DNA of 47,975 nucleotides from LSUCC0057 sp048549915. GTDB taxonomy: Bacteria; Pseudomonadota; Gammaproteobacteria; Pseudomonadales; Porticoccaceae. How positions within the stretch are numbered: position 1 is the first letter of the stretch; every line of letters begins with the position of its first letter. The notes under the pieces were generated by a model. The model made no database searches. It had not been told where the DNA came from and saw nothing but the letters and a program-made list of their open reading frames with translations. The position numbers and the translations under genes were made by a program. Below, piece after piece: positions 1 to 8,255 of this stretch. The stretch is taken from the NCBI GenBank assembly GCA_048549915.1, contig JBLYYE010000006.1, forward strand, positions 1 to 47,975. The letters run 5' to 3'.

Positions 1-365
1 GCGCGCGGGTCAGCGCTGTAAGGTACGATTTCCTGCTCACTGTGGCTGGCTTCACTCATTTGAATGATCAACTGGGCGGTCGGGCGATCAGCCCATGGCA
101 CCAGCGCCAAAGTCGCCGGGTCAGCGAGACAAATACCGTCACAGTCACCCGTCGCCTCAATCAGATCAGGAATATCTCGCCCCCAACTGTCGAGTGATAT
201 GACCGACTTTGGCATTTTAAATTCGCCGCCAAAGACTTTTTTTATCTGCTCTCTGGGCACCCATTTGCCGCGGTGATTACCGGCAAAATCGTGCAAGATC
301 ACCTCAAAAACCTCTACATCAGGATGTTGCTCTAGAAATTGATTTAGCTGTTCTATCGGGCTCAT
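1..365 (-). CDS. Glutamine synthetase family protein, N-terminal part (cut by window edge)
   Basis: Only the first ~121 residues are in the window; the rest lies to the left. The start ATG at 365-363 opens with MSPIEQLNQFLEQHPDVEVF and continues with the glutamine-synthetase beta-grasp N-domain pattern (ILHDFAGNHRGKWVP, then a block ending SVISLDSWGRDIP and GDCDGICLADPATLALVPW). This matches the PuuA/GlnA-like branch (gamma-glutamylpolyamine synthetase and relatives) better than the nitrogen-assimilating GlnA, because of the HDFAGNHRGKWVP stretch. Family members ligate an amine to glutamate using ATP. The catalytic C-terminal domain is not visible, so substrate cannot be judged. The TPR-sulfotransferase gene lies 36 bases upstream on the same strand and may share a transcript. 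Confidence 0.85.
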   Translation of the reverse strand, partial: MSPIEQLNQFLEQHPDVEVFEVILHDFAGNHRGKWVPREQIKKVFGGEFKMPKSVISLDSWGRDIPDLIEATGDCDGICLADPATLALVPWADRPTAQLIIQMSEASHSEQEIVPYSADPR

Positions 366-401
366 GGTCTAACTCGTATAGGGTTATTGTTGTTGGCAGA
401 G

Positions 402-2396
402 CTATTGCTCGGCGAGATCACCAAGGGTTTCTCGCAGCGGTTCTAAATAGGATTCAAAGTTGCGCCAGTAAGCCACCGCACTGGAGTATAGCGGCTGACG
501 CACCTGCTCAGAACTTGCCGTATTCACCGCTCTATCGGTCTGGTGAAAATCAATACATTGCTGCTCAAAAGGTAACTCACAGAAATCTAACAGTCGCTCA
601 ACATGGCGGTTAATGTCACTGACAACATCCTCATACTGAACATCGAGGATACGGCCAGGGAAGCATTGGTGCCAGTGAGCCATCAGCCGATGATAGTCGC
701 GATAGTAATGGCCCAAGTCCTCGAGCGAGTAACTAAAGTTTTGTCCCTCAGCCCACAACTGTTTAAAACAACCAAAGCAGTTGTCCATCGGCTGACGGCG
801 GGTATTGATAATTTTTGCCGCGGGCAGAGAGGCGAGAATCAAGCCTAAGTAGATAAAGTTATTGGGTAATTTATCAATAAAATGCGGCGTTCCAGCGCTG
901 CGGTGGCGCGCCGCTTGCTCCAAATAGCGTTTGCCAATGGTTGTCAGCTGTTCGGCGCCAAGCTCGGCCATAGCCGCCGGGTAAGGCTGGCTGGCCAGAG
1001 GTTTGGGGGGGCGCGCTAAACCACTGGCCAGCCACGGTATATAGGGTAGCTCGCGCGTCCCCTCAACAGCCGAGTGGCTGGCCAGTATCTGTTCTTGCAA
1101 GGTAGAGCCAGAGCGCGGTAAGCCTAATATAAAAATGGGCGCCCGGTCAGCGACCCCAGCCGAAGCGAGGCTGGCCAATAGCTGTGGATTAAACGCCTCA
1201 ATAATGGCATCAATCTGCGCACTGAAACGACTGCTGTCCCAACGCACCAACTCTCGCTTGACGGCATTGGCCGAGGCGTAGCTGGCAAAGGCCTGCGGCC
1301 ATTGCTGCTGGTGCTCATAAGCTTTGGCCTGGGCGTAGCCAAAGTAAACTCGCTCTTGGGCCGGCAGATCTTGTTTAGCCAACTGGGCCTGAATGGCCTC
1401 CTGTTCAGCCGCATTGAAACGGTACGTTTTAAGATTGGCCAGCGACCAAGCGGCCTCACCACAGCTGGGATCGAGTTCAAGGCAGCGCTGGTAGGTGCTT
1501 ATCGCCTCACTGCTGCGCCCAAGGGTTTTGAGTGCGGTCGCACGGTGTGAGAGTGCTGCGACAAAATCGGGTGATTGATTAATGACACGGTCAAAATAAT
1601 CCAGAGCAGTCGAAAAATCGTTGTCTTTACTGGCGAGGTGGCCGAGTAACATCAGAGCTTCGCGCCAATCCGGCTCGATTTCTAAAGCGCGCCGGCAAGC
1701 TTGGGCTGCCGGTTCGAGTAAGTCTTGCCTTGAGAGTGCCGTGGCCAAATGCAGCCACCAACGCTTGTTTTCTGGCAGCGCTACGGTAAAGCGCCCGGCA
1801 ATTTGTTCAGCCCAGTGCGCGCGGTTTGTCGCTATAGCGCGATTAAACAACAACTGTGCCAACGCCGGATTGAGTGGATCGCGCTCCATAGCGGCCAGGG
1901 CCAACTGTTCCCCGCGGCGCTGCTCACCCGCCGATGCACTAGCGGCCAGCAGCGGGCGAATTTCTCGAAGTTGTTCAGCTCGCCGGCTGCGGGAGGGCAA
2001 TTGATCAGCCAACTGCTGCGCTTCACCCTCTTCACCGCGAGCCTGCAAGAGGCTTTGCAGAGTTTTTGCGGCGCTGCCCAGCTTGGGATTGATTGACAAG
2101 GCGCGGCGCAAACAGCGTTCGGCCTCACTGTCACTGCCCTGCTGCTGATGCGCTCGACCTAGGTCAGCCCACCCTTCAGCGTAATCCGCAGCCAATGAAA
2201 CCACTTGCTCTAGCCTGGCCCGTGCCTGGCTCACTCGCTTGAATGCCAGATCGCACTGGGCGCGCAAACGCAGAGCATTTACCTCGCGCGGATTAACCGC
2301 AAGCAGGGGCTCTAAGAGATCGATAGCGACTTGTATGCGACCTTGTTGCATCGCCTGCAGCGCTTTTAAAAATTGTTCGCGGTGGCTAGCTGACAT
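402..2396 (-). CDS. TPR-repeat sulfotransferase family protein
   Basis: A 664-residue two-part protein. Residues ~1-350 are tandem tetratricopeptide repeats (typical A/G-Y-A and W/L-L patterns such as LDYFDRVINQSPDFVAALSH). Residues ~415-660 are a Sulfotransfer_3-type domain with the 5'-phosphosulfate-binding loop GLPRSGST at residue 425, and a later INTRRQPMDNCFGCF segment that resembles the 3'-phosphate-binding (PAPS) motif. The family transfers sulfate from PAPS to proteins, glycans or small molecules; the acceptor here is unknown. No signal peptide is visible, so a cytoplasmic or membrane-peripheral location is inferred. The gene follows comEA after a 107-base gap holding two hairpins and precedes the glutamine-synthetase-like gene. 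No good ribosome binding site stands before the ATG. Confidence 0.85.
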   Translation of the reverse strand: MSASHREQFLKALQAMQQGRIQVAIDLLEPLLAVNPREVNALRLRAQCDLAFKRVSQARARLEQVVSLAADYAEGWADLGRAHQQQGSDSEAERCLRRALSINPKLGSAAKTLQSLLQARGEEGEAQQLADQLPSRSRRAEQLREIRPLLAASASAGEQRRGEQLALAAMERDPLNPALAQLLFNRAIATNRAHWAEQIAGRFTVALPENKRWWLHLATALSRQDLLEPAAQACRRALEIEPDWREALMLLGHLASKDNDFSTALDYFDRVINQSPDFVAALSHRATALKTLGRSSEAISTYQRCLELDPSCGEAAWSLANLKTYRFNAAEQEAIQAQLAKQDLPAQERVYFGYAQAKAYEHQQQWPQAFASYASANAVKRELVRWDSSRFSAQIDAIIEAFNPQLLASLASAGVADRAPIFILGLPRSGSTLQEQILASHSAVEGTRELPYIPWLASGLARPPKPLASQPYPAAMAELGAEQLTTIGKRYLEQAARHRSAGTPHFIDKLPNNFIYLGLILASLPAAKIINTRRQPMDNCFGCFKQLWAEGQNFSYSLEDLGHYYRDYHRLMAHWHQCFPGRILDVQYEDVVSDINRHVERLLDFCELPFEQQCIDFHQTDRAVNTASSEQVRQPLYSSAVAYWRNFESYLEPLRETLGDLAEQ

Positions 2397-2432
2397 AGAT
2401 TAATAAACTGGTTAAAGACAAGTTCATTGTAA

Positions 2433-2445
2433 CCAGCCGCGGGCT
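2433..2445. repeat. Short GC-rich hairpin upstream of the TPR-sulfotransferase gene
   Basis: CAGCC-GCG-GGCTG, a perfect 5-bp stem with a 3-base loop, lying just before the larger inverted repeat at 2456-2489. Neither is followed by a T-tract on the minus strand. It may help form a structured leader; function unknown. Confidence 0.35.
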
Positions 2446-2455
2446 GCGAAGCGAC

Positions 2456-2489
2456 TGAGTATTCGCACGCCGAGCTATGCGAATACTCA
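2456..2489. repeat. 12-bp perfect inverted repeat between comEA and the sulfotransferase gene
   Basis: TGAGTATTCGCA at 2456-2467 and its exact complement TGCGAATACTCA at 2478-2489, separated by a 10-base loop (cgccgagcta). With a one-base bulge the pairing extends into GAC/GTC. It lies 15 bases beyond the comEA stop. There is no T-run after it in the minus direction, so it is not a standard intrinsic terminator; a protein-binding palindrome, an RNA-stabilising hairpin or a dispersed repeat are all possible. Confidence 0.7.
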
Positions 2490-2503
2490 AGTCACACACT
2501 CAA

Positions 2504-2863
2504 TTATTGAACGGTTAGCATGCCCCTGTTGCGCTCTAAAGTTTTACGCCCTATTCCTTCAATATTTAGCAGCTCATCAACTGAGCTAAAGCTGCCGTGT
2601 TGATTGCGATAAGCAATAATGTCATCGGCCTTAGCTGGGCCAATCCCCACCAGCGCTGTGGCCAGCTGTTCAGCTGTAGCAACATTGATATCAATCGGCA
2701 TTTCACTGGACATGGCTAATGTCTCCAGCTGCTCTGGGCGATCAGATTGAGCTGTGACACTGCTGGAGAGAAAAACCATAAAGGTCAGAGCGACCAACAG
2801 AATAAAAGGTAAAACGTAGCGCCAGTAACTTTGGGTAGTCGGGGTGTGGAAGTAGAGAGCCAT
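2504..2863 (-). CDS. ComEA-family helix-hairpin-helix protein
   Basis: A 119-residue protein. After a short basic/polar N-terminus comes one hydrophobic segment (YVLPFILLVALTFMVFLSSS, residues ~14-33), a membrane anchor or signal peptide, then a linker. The C-terminal ~65 residues are a double helix-hairpin-helix domain: INVATAEQLATALVGIGPAKADDIIAYR and then a second hairpin around LLNIEGIGRKTLERNRGML. Family members bind DNA without sequence preference, in the best-known case during DNA uptake at the cell surface. I chose the ATG at 2863, preceded by GAGG at good spacing, over an upstream in-frame start 15 codons earlier. It is a stand-alone gene downstream of ihfB; no other competence gene is nearby, so a role in transformation is only inferred. 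Confidence 0.85.
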   Translation of the reverse strand: MALYFHTPTTQSYWRYVLPFILLVALTFMVFLSSSVTAQSDRPEQLETLAMSSEMPIDINVATAEQLATALVGIGPAKADDIIAYRNQHGSFSSVDELLNIEGIGRKTLERNRGMLTVQ

Positions 2864-2940
2864 AGTATTTTCCTCAGGTGGTTGTGAGTAGAACTCGCAG
2901 CCCAACAAAACATGCTGGACACCTATAGAAAATGGCTGTG

Positions 2941-2973
2941 AAAAAAGCGATGCGCTATAGCCGTGAGCGGCTA
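2941..2973 (-). terminator. Possible terminator after ihfB
   Basis: Read on the minus strand: hairpin TAGCCG-CTCA-CGGCTA (2973-2958), followed at once by a small AGCG-CAT-CGCT hairpin and a run of T residues (2946-2941). The second stem is only 4 bp, so strength is uncertain. It lies 12 bases past the ihfB stop, a suitable place for the end of the rpsA-ihfB transcript. Confidence 0.4.
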
Positions 2974-2984
2974 CAACTAAGAGC

Positions 2985-3284
2985 TTAGCCGTCGATAAAA
3001 CCCGCTTGGTTATTAACCCGCTCGCGCAGCTCTTTACCAGGTTTAAAATGAGGCACGTATTTTCCTGTCAGATCGACTTCATCGCCGGTCTTGGGATTGC
3101 GGCCGCGACGCGGCGCGCGGTAGTGAAGGCTAAAGCTACCAAATCCGCGGATTTCAATCCGCTGCTGGTTGACTAGCGTATGGGTCATTTTTTCCAGCAA
3201 CATTTTGACCGCCAGCTCAACATCACGAGTCGGCAGGTGATCTTGACTGTTGGCGATTTTATCTATTAATTCAGACTTGGTCAT
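2985..3284 (-). CDS. ihfB: Integration host factor subunit beta
   Basis: A 99-residue HU/IHF-family protein that forms a heterodimer with IhfA, bends DNA sharply and assists replication, recombination and transcription. The start MTKSELIDKIA, the arm region RIEIRGFGSFSLHYRAPRRG and the hallmark GRNPKTGD, then KYVPHFKPGKELRERVN, are the diagnostic IhfB sequence. Length is normal (E. coli 94). It follows rpsA by 151 bases with an intrinsic terminator between, the conserved rpsA-ihfB arrangement of gammaproteobacteria; it may be expressed from both rpsA read-through and its own promoter in 3285-3387. Confidence 0.97.
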   Translation of the reverse strand: MTKSELIDKIANSQDHLPTRDVELAVKMLLEKMTHTLVNQQRIEIRGFGSFSLHYRAPRRGRNPKTGDEVDLTGKYVPHFKPGKELRERVNNQAGFIDG

Positions 3285-3387
3285 AGCGACTTACAAAACT
3301 AGCAGAAAATTTAGATTACTGATTCTATTGGATTTTTTCAAAAATTCAAGGATTCATTCGCCAACCAGGAAGATAATTACAGGGCAT

Positions 3388-3418
3388 AAAAAAGGGCGGC
3401 TTGCGCCACCCTTTTTTT
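3388..3418 (-). terminator. Intrinsic terminator after rpsA
   Basis: On the minus strand GGGTGGC-GCAA-GCCGCCC (3411-3394; 7-bp stem with a GCAA tetraloop, one T-G pair) followed by six T residues (3393-3388). The A-run on the other side (T7 on the plus strand, 3412-3418) would make it work both ways, but only rpsA reads into it. It begins 24 bases after the rpsA stop. Confidence 0.9.
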
Positions 3419-3435
3419 AACAGAACAAGAGAGCC

Positions 3436-5109
3436 TTACTTGTCCATTTGCGCCTTGATCAGATCACCGATAGTAGTCGGTGCTGCTGCTTCAGTCTCTT
3501 TGCTGCGGTGCGACTGCACTGCGGCTTTCTCGTCAGCGACATCTTTCGCTTTGATAGAGAGGCTGATAACGCGCGTCTTGCGGTCAACGTTAATGATCTT
3601 CGCTTCGACAGACTCACCGACAGTGAGGACATTGCGAGCATCTTCAACTTTCTCACGCGAGAGTTCAGAAGCTTTCAATACCGCTTCGATCTCTTCACCC
3701 AAGGTAATTACTGCCGCCTTGGCGTCAACTTCTTTGACGGTACCAGTAACGATGGTGCCTTTGTCGTTGTCATTAACGTAGTTATTGAAGGGGTCGTCAG
3801 CCAGTTGCTTGATACCCAGCGAGATGCGCTCGCGTTCAGAATCGATAGCTAAGACTACGGTGTCAACCTCATCGCCTTTCTTGTAGTTGCGCACAGCTTC
3901 TTCGCCGGCTTCGTTCCAAGAGATGTCCGAAAGGTGAACCAGTCCGTCAATACCACCGTCCAGACCAATAAAGATACCGAAATCGGTGATCGACTTGATG
4001 CTGCCAGAGATCTTGTCGCCCTTGCCATGAGTGGCTGCAAAATCATCCCAGGGGTTAGTTTGACACTGTTTGATGCCCAGCGAGATACGGCGACGCTCTT
4101 CGTCGATATCAAGGATCATCACCTCTACTTCGTCACCGAGGTTAACGATCTTAGAGGGGTGTACGTTCTTATTGGTCCAATCCATTTCAGAGACGTGTAC
4201 CAGACCTTCTACACCATCTTCCAGCTCAGCAAAGCAGCCGTAATCAGTGAGGTTGGTGATAACCGCTTTAACACGGCCGCCCTCTGGGTAGCGCCCTTTG
4301 ATATCGCCCCAAGGATCTTCGCCCATCTGCTTCATACCGAGAGAGACGCGGTTGCGCTCGCGGTCGAACTTGAGGACTTTAACGTCAATTTCGTCGCCAA
4401 CGTTGATCATCTCAGAGGGGTGACGGATGCGCTTCCAAGACATATCGGTGATGTGCAACAGACCATCGATACCGCCGAGATCAACAAACGCACCGTAATC
4501 AGTGAGGTTTTTAACCACACCTTTGAGTGATACGCCCTCTTCGAGGTTAGCCAGCAACTCTTCGCGCTCGGCTGAGTTGGCGCTCTCCATGACCGCGCGA
4601 CGGCTAACAACAACATTGTTGCGTTTGGCATCGAGCTTGATCACTTTAAATTCAAGTTCTTTGTTTTCCAGGTGGGTGATTTCGCGCAGTGGGCGAACAT
4701 CAACCAGTGAGCCGGGCAAGAATGCGCGCAGGCCAGCAACATCGACTGTAAAGCCGCCTTTAACCTTACCGCTGATGATACCGGTAACGACTTCGTCTGC
4801 TTTGTGAGCAGCTTCAAGCTCAATCCAAGACTCAGCACGGCGGGCTTTTTCGCGCGACAGACGAGTGGCACCGAAGCCATCTTCTACCGCTTCAAGTGCA
4901 ACCTGCACTTCGTCGCCAACGGCAACTTCAAGTTCGCCGCGCTCGTTGTAAAATTGTTCTGCGGGGATAACGCCTTCAGACTTGAGGCCGGCGTGAACCG
5001 TTACCCAGTCTTTGTCTACATCGAGAACTACACCAGTAATAATGGCGCCAGTTTTCATCTCAACGGTTTTTAGGCTTTCTTCAAATAAATCTTGGAAGCT
5101 TTCGCTCAT
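3436..5109 (-). CDS. rpsA: 30S ribosomal protein S1
   Basis: 557 residues, the usual length for gammaproteobacterial S1 (E. coli 557). Six consecutive S1/OB-fold repeats are readable; repeats 3-6 each contain variants of G-x-V-K-x-(L/I)-T-D-(Y/F)-G and GLVH(V/I)S, for example LTDYGAFVDLGGIDGLLHIT and LTDYGCFAELEDGVEGLVHV. S1 binds mRNA leaders at the 30S subunit and unfolds them for initiation. The ATG at 5109 has AGGA nine bases upstream. The gene sits between cmk and ihfB, the conserved order. The leader can form competing hairpins (see 5113-5180), consistent with autoregulation by S1 as known in E. coli. Confidence 0.98.
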   Translation of the reverse strand: MSESFQDLFEESLKTVEMKTGAIITGVVLDVDKDWVTVHAGLKSEGVIPAEQFYNERGELEVAVGDEVQVALEAVEDGFGATRLSREKARRAESWIELEAAHKADEVVTGIISGKVKGGFTVDVAGLRAFLPGSLVDVRPLREITHLENKELEFKVIKLDAKRNNVVVSRRAVMESANSAEREELLANLEEGVSLKGVVKNLTDYGAFVDLGGIDGLLHITDMSWKRIRHPSEMINVGDEIDVKVLKFDRERNRVSLGMKQMGEDPWGDIKGRYPEGGRVKAVITNLTDYGCFAELEDGVEGLVHVSEMDWTNKNVHPSKIVNLGDEVEVMILDIDEERRRISLGIKQCQTNPWDDFAATHGKGDKISGSIKSITDFGIFIGLDGGIDGLVHLSDISWNEAGEEAVRNYKKGDEVDTVVLAIDSERERISLGIKQLADDPFNNYVNDNDKGTIVTGTVKEVDAKAAVITLGEEIEAVLKASELSREKVEDARNVLTVGESVEAKIINVDRKTRVISLSIKAKDVADEKAAVQSHRSKETEAAAPTTIGDLIKAQMDK

Positions 5110-5112
5110 AAT

Positions 5113-5180
5113 AAGAGTCCTGATAATGACAGAGCCAATGCAGGGCCAGTTAGGTTGGAGGCCGGGATTGCATGACTCTT
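5113..5180 (-). promoter_or_regulatory. Structured rpsA leader with competing hairpins
   Basis: On the minus strand, GAGTC-ATGCA (5178-5169) can pair with TGCAT-(bulge)-GGCTC (5142-5132), enclosing an inner GGCC/GGCC stem. The same 5' arm, AAGAGTC (5180-5174), is also exactly complementary to GACTCTT (5119-5113), which overlaps the AGGA ribosome binding site of rpsA (5121-5118). The two pairings exclude each other, so the leader could switch access to the start site. S1 autogenously represses its own mRNA in E. coli through leader hairpins; that this leader does so is inference. Confidence 0.45.
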
Positions 5181-5269
5181 TTTACCGCACAGCCAGATGT
5201 CGCGGGTCAGTTATACACAAGCTCAACAGCGGCATTGCTGGCAGCCACTGTCTCACCTTCTTTTACGGC

Positions 5270-5959
5270 CTACACCATCTGCTTTAAAGCGAGAATAGAG
5301 AGCACCGATTCCATCACTTCATCGATTGACATCGCTGAGGTATCCAGCTCGATAGCATCGTCTGCTGGACGCAGTGGCGAGGCATCGCGATTGATGTCGC
5401 GCTCGTCGCGCTGGCGAACCTGCTCGACGAGGGCGGCGAGACTAACATTTTCGCCCTTTTCAAGCAACTCTTTGTGGCGGCGCGCGGCGCGCTCTTCCGC
5501 CGAAGCGGTGAGATAGATTTTCAGTGGCGCATCACTAAACACCACTGTGCCCATATCGCGACCATCGGCGATCAAACCGGGTGGGCGCGCGAAATCCCGC
5601 TGACGCTGCAGAAGCGCCTCGCGCACAGAGGGCACTGTAGCAACCTGAGAGGCCAGCGCACCAGTTTGCTCAGTGCGCAGTTCACGGCTGACATCTTCAC
5701 CTTCTAACAGCACCACTACCTGCTGTTGATCAGTTTTAAATTGAATATCCATATGCTCGGCTAATACTTCGAGCGCAGCGTGGTTGGCAAAGTCGATGCC
5801 GCGGCGGCTGGCAGCAAGCCCCAGCAGGCGGTAGAGCGCACCACTGTCGAGATAGTGATATCCCAAGCGGCTCGCTAGTCGGCGGCAAAGTGTACCTTTA
5901 CCTGCGCCACTCGGGCCATCTATGGCGATCACTGTCACCGAAAGTTGTTCTGCAGCCAT
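5270..5959 (-). CDS. cmk: Cytidylate kinase
   Basis: 229 residues. Phosphorylates CMP and dCMP with ATP in pyrimidine nucleotide recycling. The P-loop IDGPSGAGKGT lies at residues ~13-23, followed by LDSGALYR (CMP-binding) at ~37 and DGRDMGTVVF at ~130, with the LID segment RAARRHKELLEKG and the final RDxxR-type RDERDINRDASPL region. The ATG at 5959 has AGGAG seven bases upstream. It lies 33 bases after tyrA-aroA and 160 bases before rpsA, the classic aroA-cmk-rpsA order. Confidence 0.97.
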   Translation of the reverse strand: MAAEQLSVTVIAIDGPSGAGKGTLCRRLASRLGYHYLDSGALYRLLGLAASRRGIDFANHAALEVLAEHMDIQFKTDQQQVVVLLEGEDVSRELRTEQTGALASQVATVPSVREALLQRQRDFARPPGLIADGRDMGTVVFSDAPLKIYLTASAEERAARRHKELLEKGENVSLAALVEQVRQRDERDINRDASPLRPADDAIELDTSAMSIDEVMESVLSILALKQMV

Positions 5960-5992
5960 TGCTGGGTGCTCCTAAATAGAGAAAGTCGCCAA

Positions 5993-8233
5993 TTATTCGA
6001 CAATCAGTTTGATACCCACCTGCTGAGCCAGTTCGGCGAAGGTCGGGAAAGAAGTGGCGACATTGTTGCAGTCGTCGATGACAATTTCGTGGCTGGCACG
6101 CAGGCTGGCAATAGCAAAAGCCATGGCGATGCGATGATCGTGCTGACTCGTCACTCGGCCACCGCCAAGTTGGCCGCCGGTGATGCGAATACCGTCTTCG
6201 GTCGGTGTCGCCGAGATACCCAAAATCTGCAGGCCATCAGCCATTGCTTGTATGCGGTCGCTCTCTTTAACGCGCAGCTCATGGGCACCTGTCAAAACGG
6301 TCTCACCCTCGGCGCAGGCAGCGGCAACAAACAACACAGGAAACTCATCGATAGCCAGCGGCACTTGCGATTCGTCGATAGCAATACCGTGCAGTGGAGC
6401 ATAGCGCACGCGGATATCAGCAACCGGTTCGCCACCCACTTCGGCCTGGTTAGCCAATTCTACGTTGGCGCCCATGGCGCGAAGAATATTGATCACACCG
6501 ATGCGGGTGGGATTGATGCCGATATGTTGCAGGGTTATATCAGAGCCTGGCGTAATCGCTGCAGCGACCATAAAGAATGCGGCTGAGGAGATATCAGCAG
6601 GGACATCGATGCGGCCACCGCGCAACTTTCCACCCCCGCGCAGCGAGACACGACTGGCGCCATCGCCCAAGTTTTCACTGACCACCTGGTAACCGAAACC
6701 GCGCAGCATACGCTCGGTGTGGTCGCGAGTTGGGGCCGGTTCAACGACTGATGTTTCACCGTCACAGTAAAGGCCGGCCAACAGCAGACACGATTTAACC
6801 TGTGCGCTAGCCATAGGCATTGTGTAGTTCAGCGGTTTGAGTTTCTGTCCACCGGTGATTCGCAGCGGCGGCCTACCCCCTTGGTTGGTCTCTATGGCGG
6901 CGCCCATCTCGGCCAAAGGATTGGCGACTCGACCCATCGGCCGACCACTCAGCGACTCATCACCGACCAGAACAGAGTCGAATTGCTGCCCGGCCAGAAC
7001 GCCGGCCAGCAGGCGCATACCGGTGCCGGCGTTGCCGACATCCAGAGGGGTTGTCGGCGCGCGCAGGCCGTTCAAGCCTACTCCGTGGACGACTACGCGA
7101 CCCTGTTGCGGTCCCTCAATTTGCACGCCCATGGCGCGAAACGCACGCAGGGTGGCGATACTGTCTTCGCCCTCGAGAAAGCCGGTGACCTCGGTCATTC
7201 CTTCGGCGAGAGCACCGAGCATAATTGAGCGATGAGAGATAGATTTATCACCCGGCACACGAATAGACCCTACGGCTGTGCCGCCGGGGGATAAACGAAA
7301 AGTAAGAGGTTTGGCGCTCATAGTGTCGCTGTCTAATCCTTGTTCAAGTAATTGGCTAAAGTGCTGGCGAGCGGACTGCGCGCGGGTAAAGAGGTCCAGC
7401 AAATAAGCTCCGTCATTGTTATCGATAGCGGAACGCAAACGCGCAAAGTCGGCAGTCAGGCGGTCCAGCACTTGTAAAACAGCCGTGCGGTTAGCGAGCG
7501 CGATATCGCGCCACATCACCGGGTCACTTGCCGCTATACGGGTAAAATCGCGAAAGCCGCCAGCAGCGTAGCGGAAGATCTCTCTGTCAGCCCGCAAATC
7601 TGCCAGTGTATCGACCAGCGAAAACGCTAAAAAATGCGGCAGATGGCTCGTCGCCGCAAGTATCTCATCGTGGTCGGCAACACTCATTGTCGAGACAATA
7701 GCGCCGCCGCCCTGCCAGAGAGACTCGACGCGTTGCAGATGCTCTGCCGCGCTGTTTTCGTGCGGAGTCAAAATGACTCGGTGATCGACAAATAAGTCTG
7801 CATTAGCCGCACTGACACCGCTTTTCTCCGAACCCGCGATCGGATGACCGGGGATAAACTGCTCTGGCAATATCCCATAGCAATCGACCAAGGCTGCTGC
7901 GACACTGCCTTTGACACTGGCAACATCGGTTAATGTCACCGCGCTATCCAGATGAGTTTTACACTCTTGCAGCACCTCTGGCACTGTCAGCGTTGGCACC
8001 CCAATCACCAACAGGTCGCCGCGACCGAGTTCACCGGCCAGTTCGGCAATAGAATTTGCCGCGCGATCAATCACGCCGGCTTGCAGAGCCATATCGAGAG
8101 TGGAACTGCGTCGCGATACTCCGATCACCTCAACGGCCAAGCCGCGCTGGCGTGCACAGAGCGCCAGGCTAGAGCCGATTAGACCGAGCCCGACGACGAC
8201 AAGTTTGTTCACTGCTGTTGAAATAGCGGTCAC
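5993..8233 (-). CDS. Fused prephenate dehydrogenase / EPSP synthase
   Basis: 746 residues in one frame. Residues 1-~300 are TyrA: NAD-binding GLGLIGSSLAL at 15-25, then PGHPIAGSEKSG and SHLPHFLAFSLVDTL, which oxidatively decarboxylates prephenate towards tyrosine. From Met305 (MSAKPLTFRL) the protein is AroA, which joins shikimate-3-phosphate and PEP: GDKSISHRS, GNAGTGMRLLAG, RPMGRV, MASAQVKSCLLLAG and TRDHTERML. The AroA part is of the MASAQVKS type seen in Pseudomonas fusions and Bacillus, but keeps glycine in GNAGT where glyphosate-tolerant CP4 has alanine. Thus one protein serves the chorismate and tyrosine branches. Fusion of these two enzymes is established in Pseudomonas. Gap to pheA is 22 bases; same operon. 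Confidence 0.96.
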   Translation of the reverse strand: MTAISTAVNKLVVVGLGLIGSSLALCARQRGLAVEVIGVSRRSSTLDMALQAGVIDRAANSIAELAGELGRGDLLVIGVPTLTVPEVLQECKTHLDSAVTLTDVASVKGSVAAALVDCYGILPEQFIPGHPIAGSEKSGVSAANADLFVDHRVILTPHENSAAEHLQRVESLWQGGGAIVSTMSVADHDEILAATSHLPHFLAFSLVDTLADLRADREIFRYAAGGFRDFTRIAASDPVMWRDIALANRTAVLQVLDRLTADFARLRSAIDNNDGAYLLDLFTRAQSARQHFSQLLEQGLDSDTMSAKPLTFRLSPGGTAVGSIRVPGDKSISHRSIMLGALAEGMTEVTGFLEGEDSIATLRAFRAMGVQIEGPQQGRVVVHGVGLNGLRAPTTPLDVGNAGTGMRLLAGVLAGQQFDSVLVGDESLSGRPMGRVANPLAEMGAAIETNQGGRPPLRITGGQKLKPLNYTMPMASAQVKSCLLLAGLYCDGETSVVEPAPTRDHTERMLRGFGYQVVSENLGDGASRVSLRGGGKLRGGRIDVPADISSAAFFMVAAAITPGSDITLQHIGINPTRIGVINILRAMGANVELANQAEVGGEPVADIRVRYAPLHGIAIDESQVPLAIDEFPVLFVAAACAEGETVLTGAHELRVKESDRIQAMADGLQILGISATPTEDGIRITGGQLGGGRVTSQHDHRIAMAFAIASLRASHEIVIDDCNNVATSFPTFAELAQQVGIKLIVE

Positions 8234-8255
8234 CTTGAAACTCTGTCGAATGCGA

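Noticed and set aside
3934..4530. 198-codon open frame antisense to rpsA
   Set aside because: Shadow of a highly biased ribosomal protein gene; no ribosome binding site and the protein has no recognisable family.
5945..6586. 213-codon open frame antisense to tyrA-aroA
   Set aside because: Lies wholly opposite a conserved enzyme; codon pattern and lack of homology suggest a chance frame.
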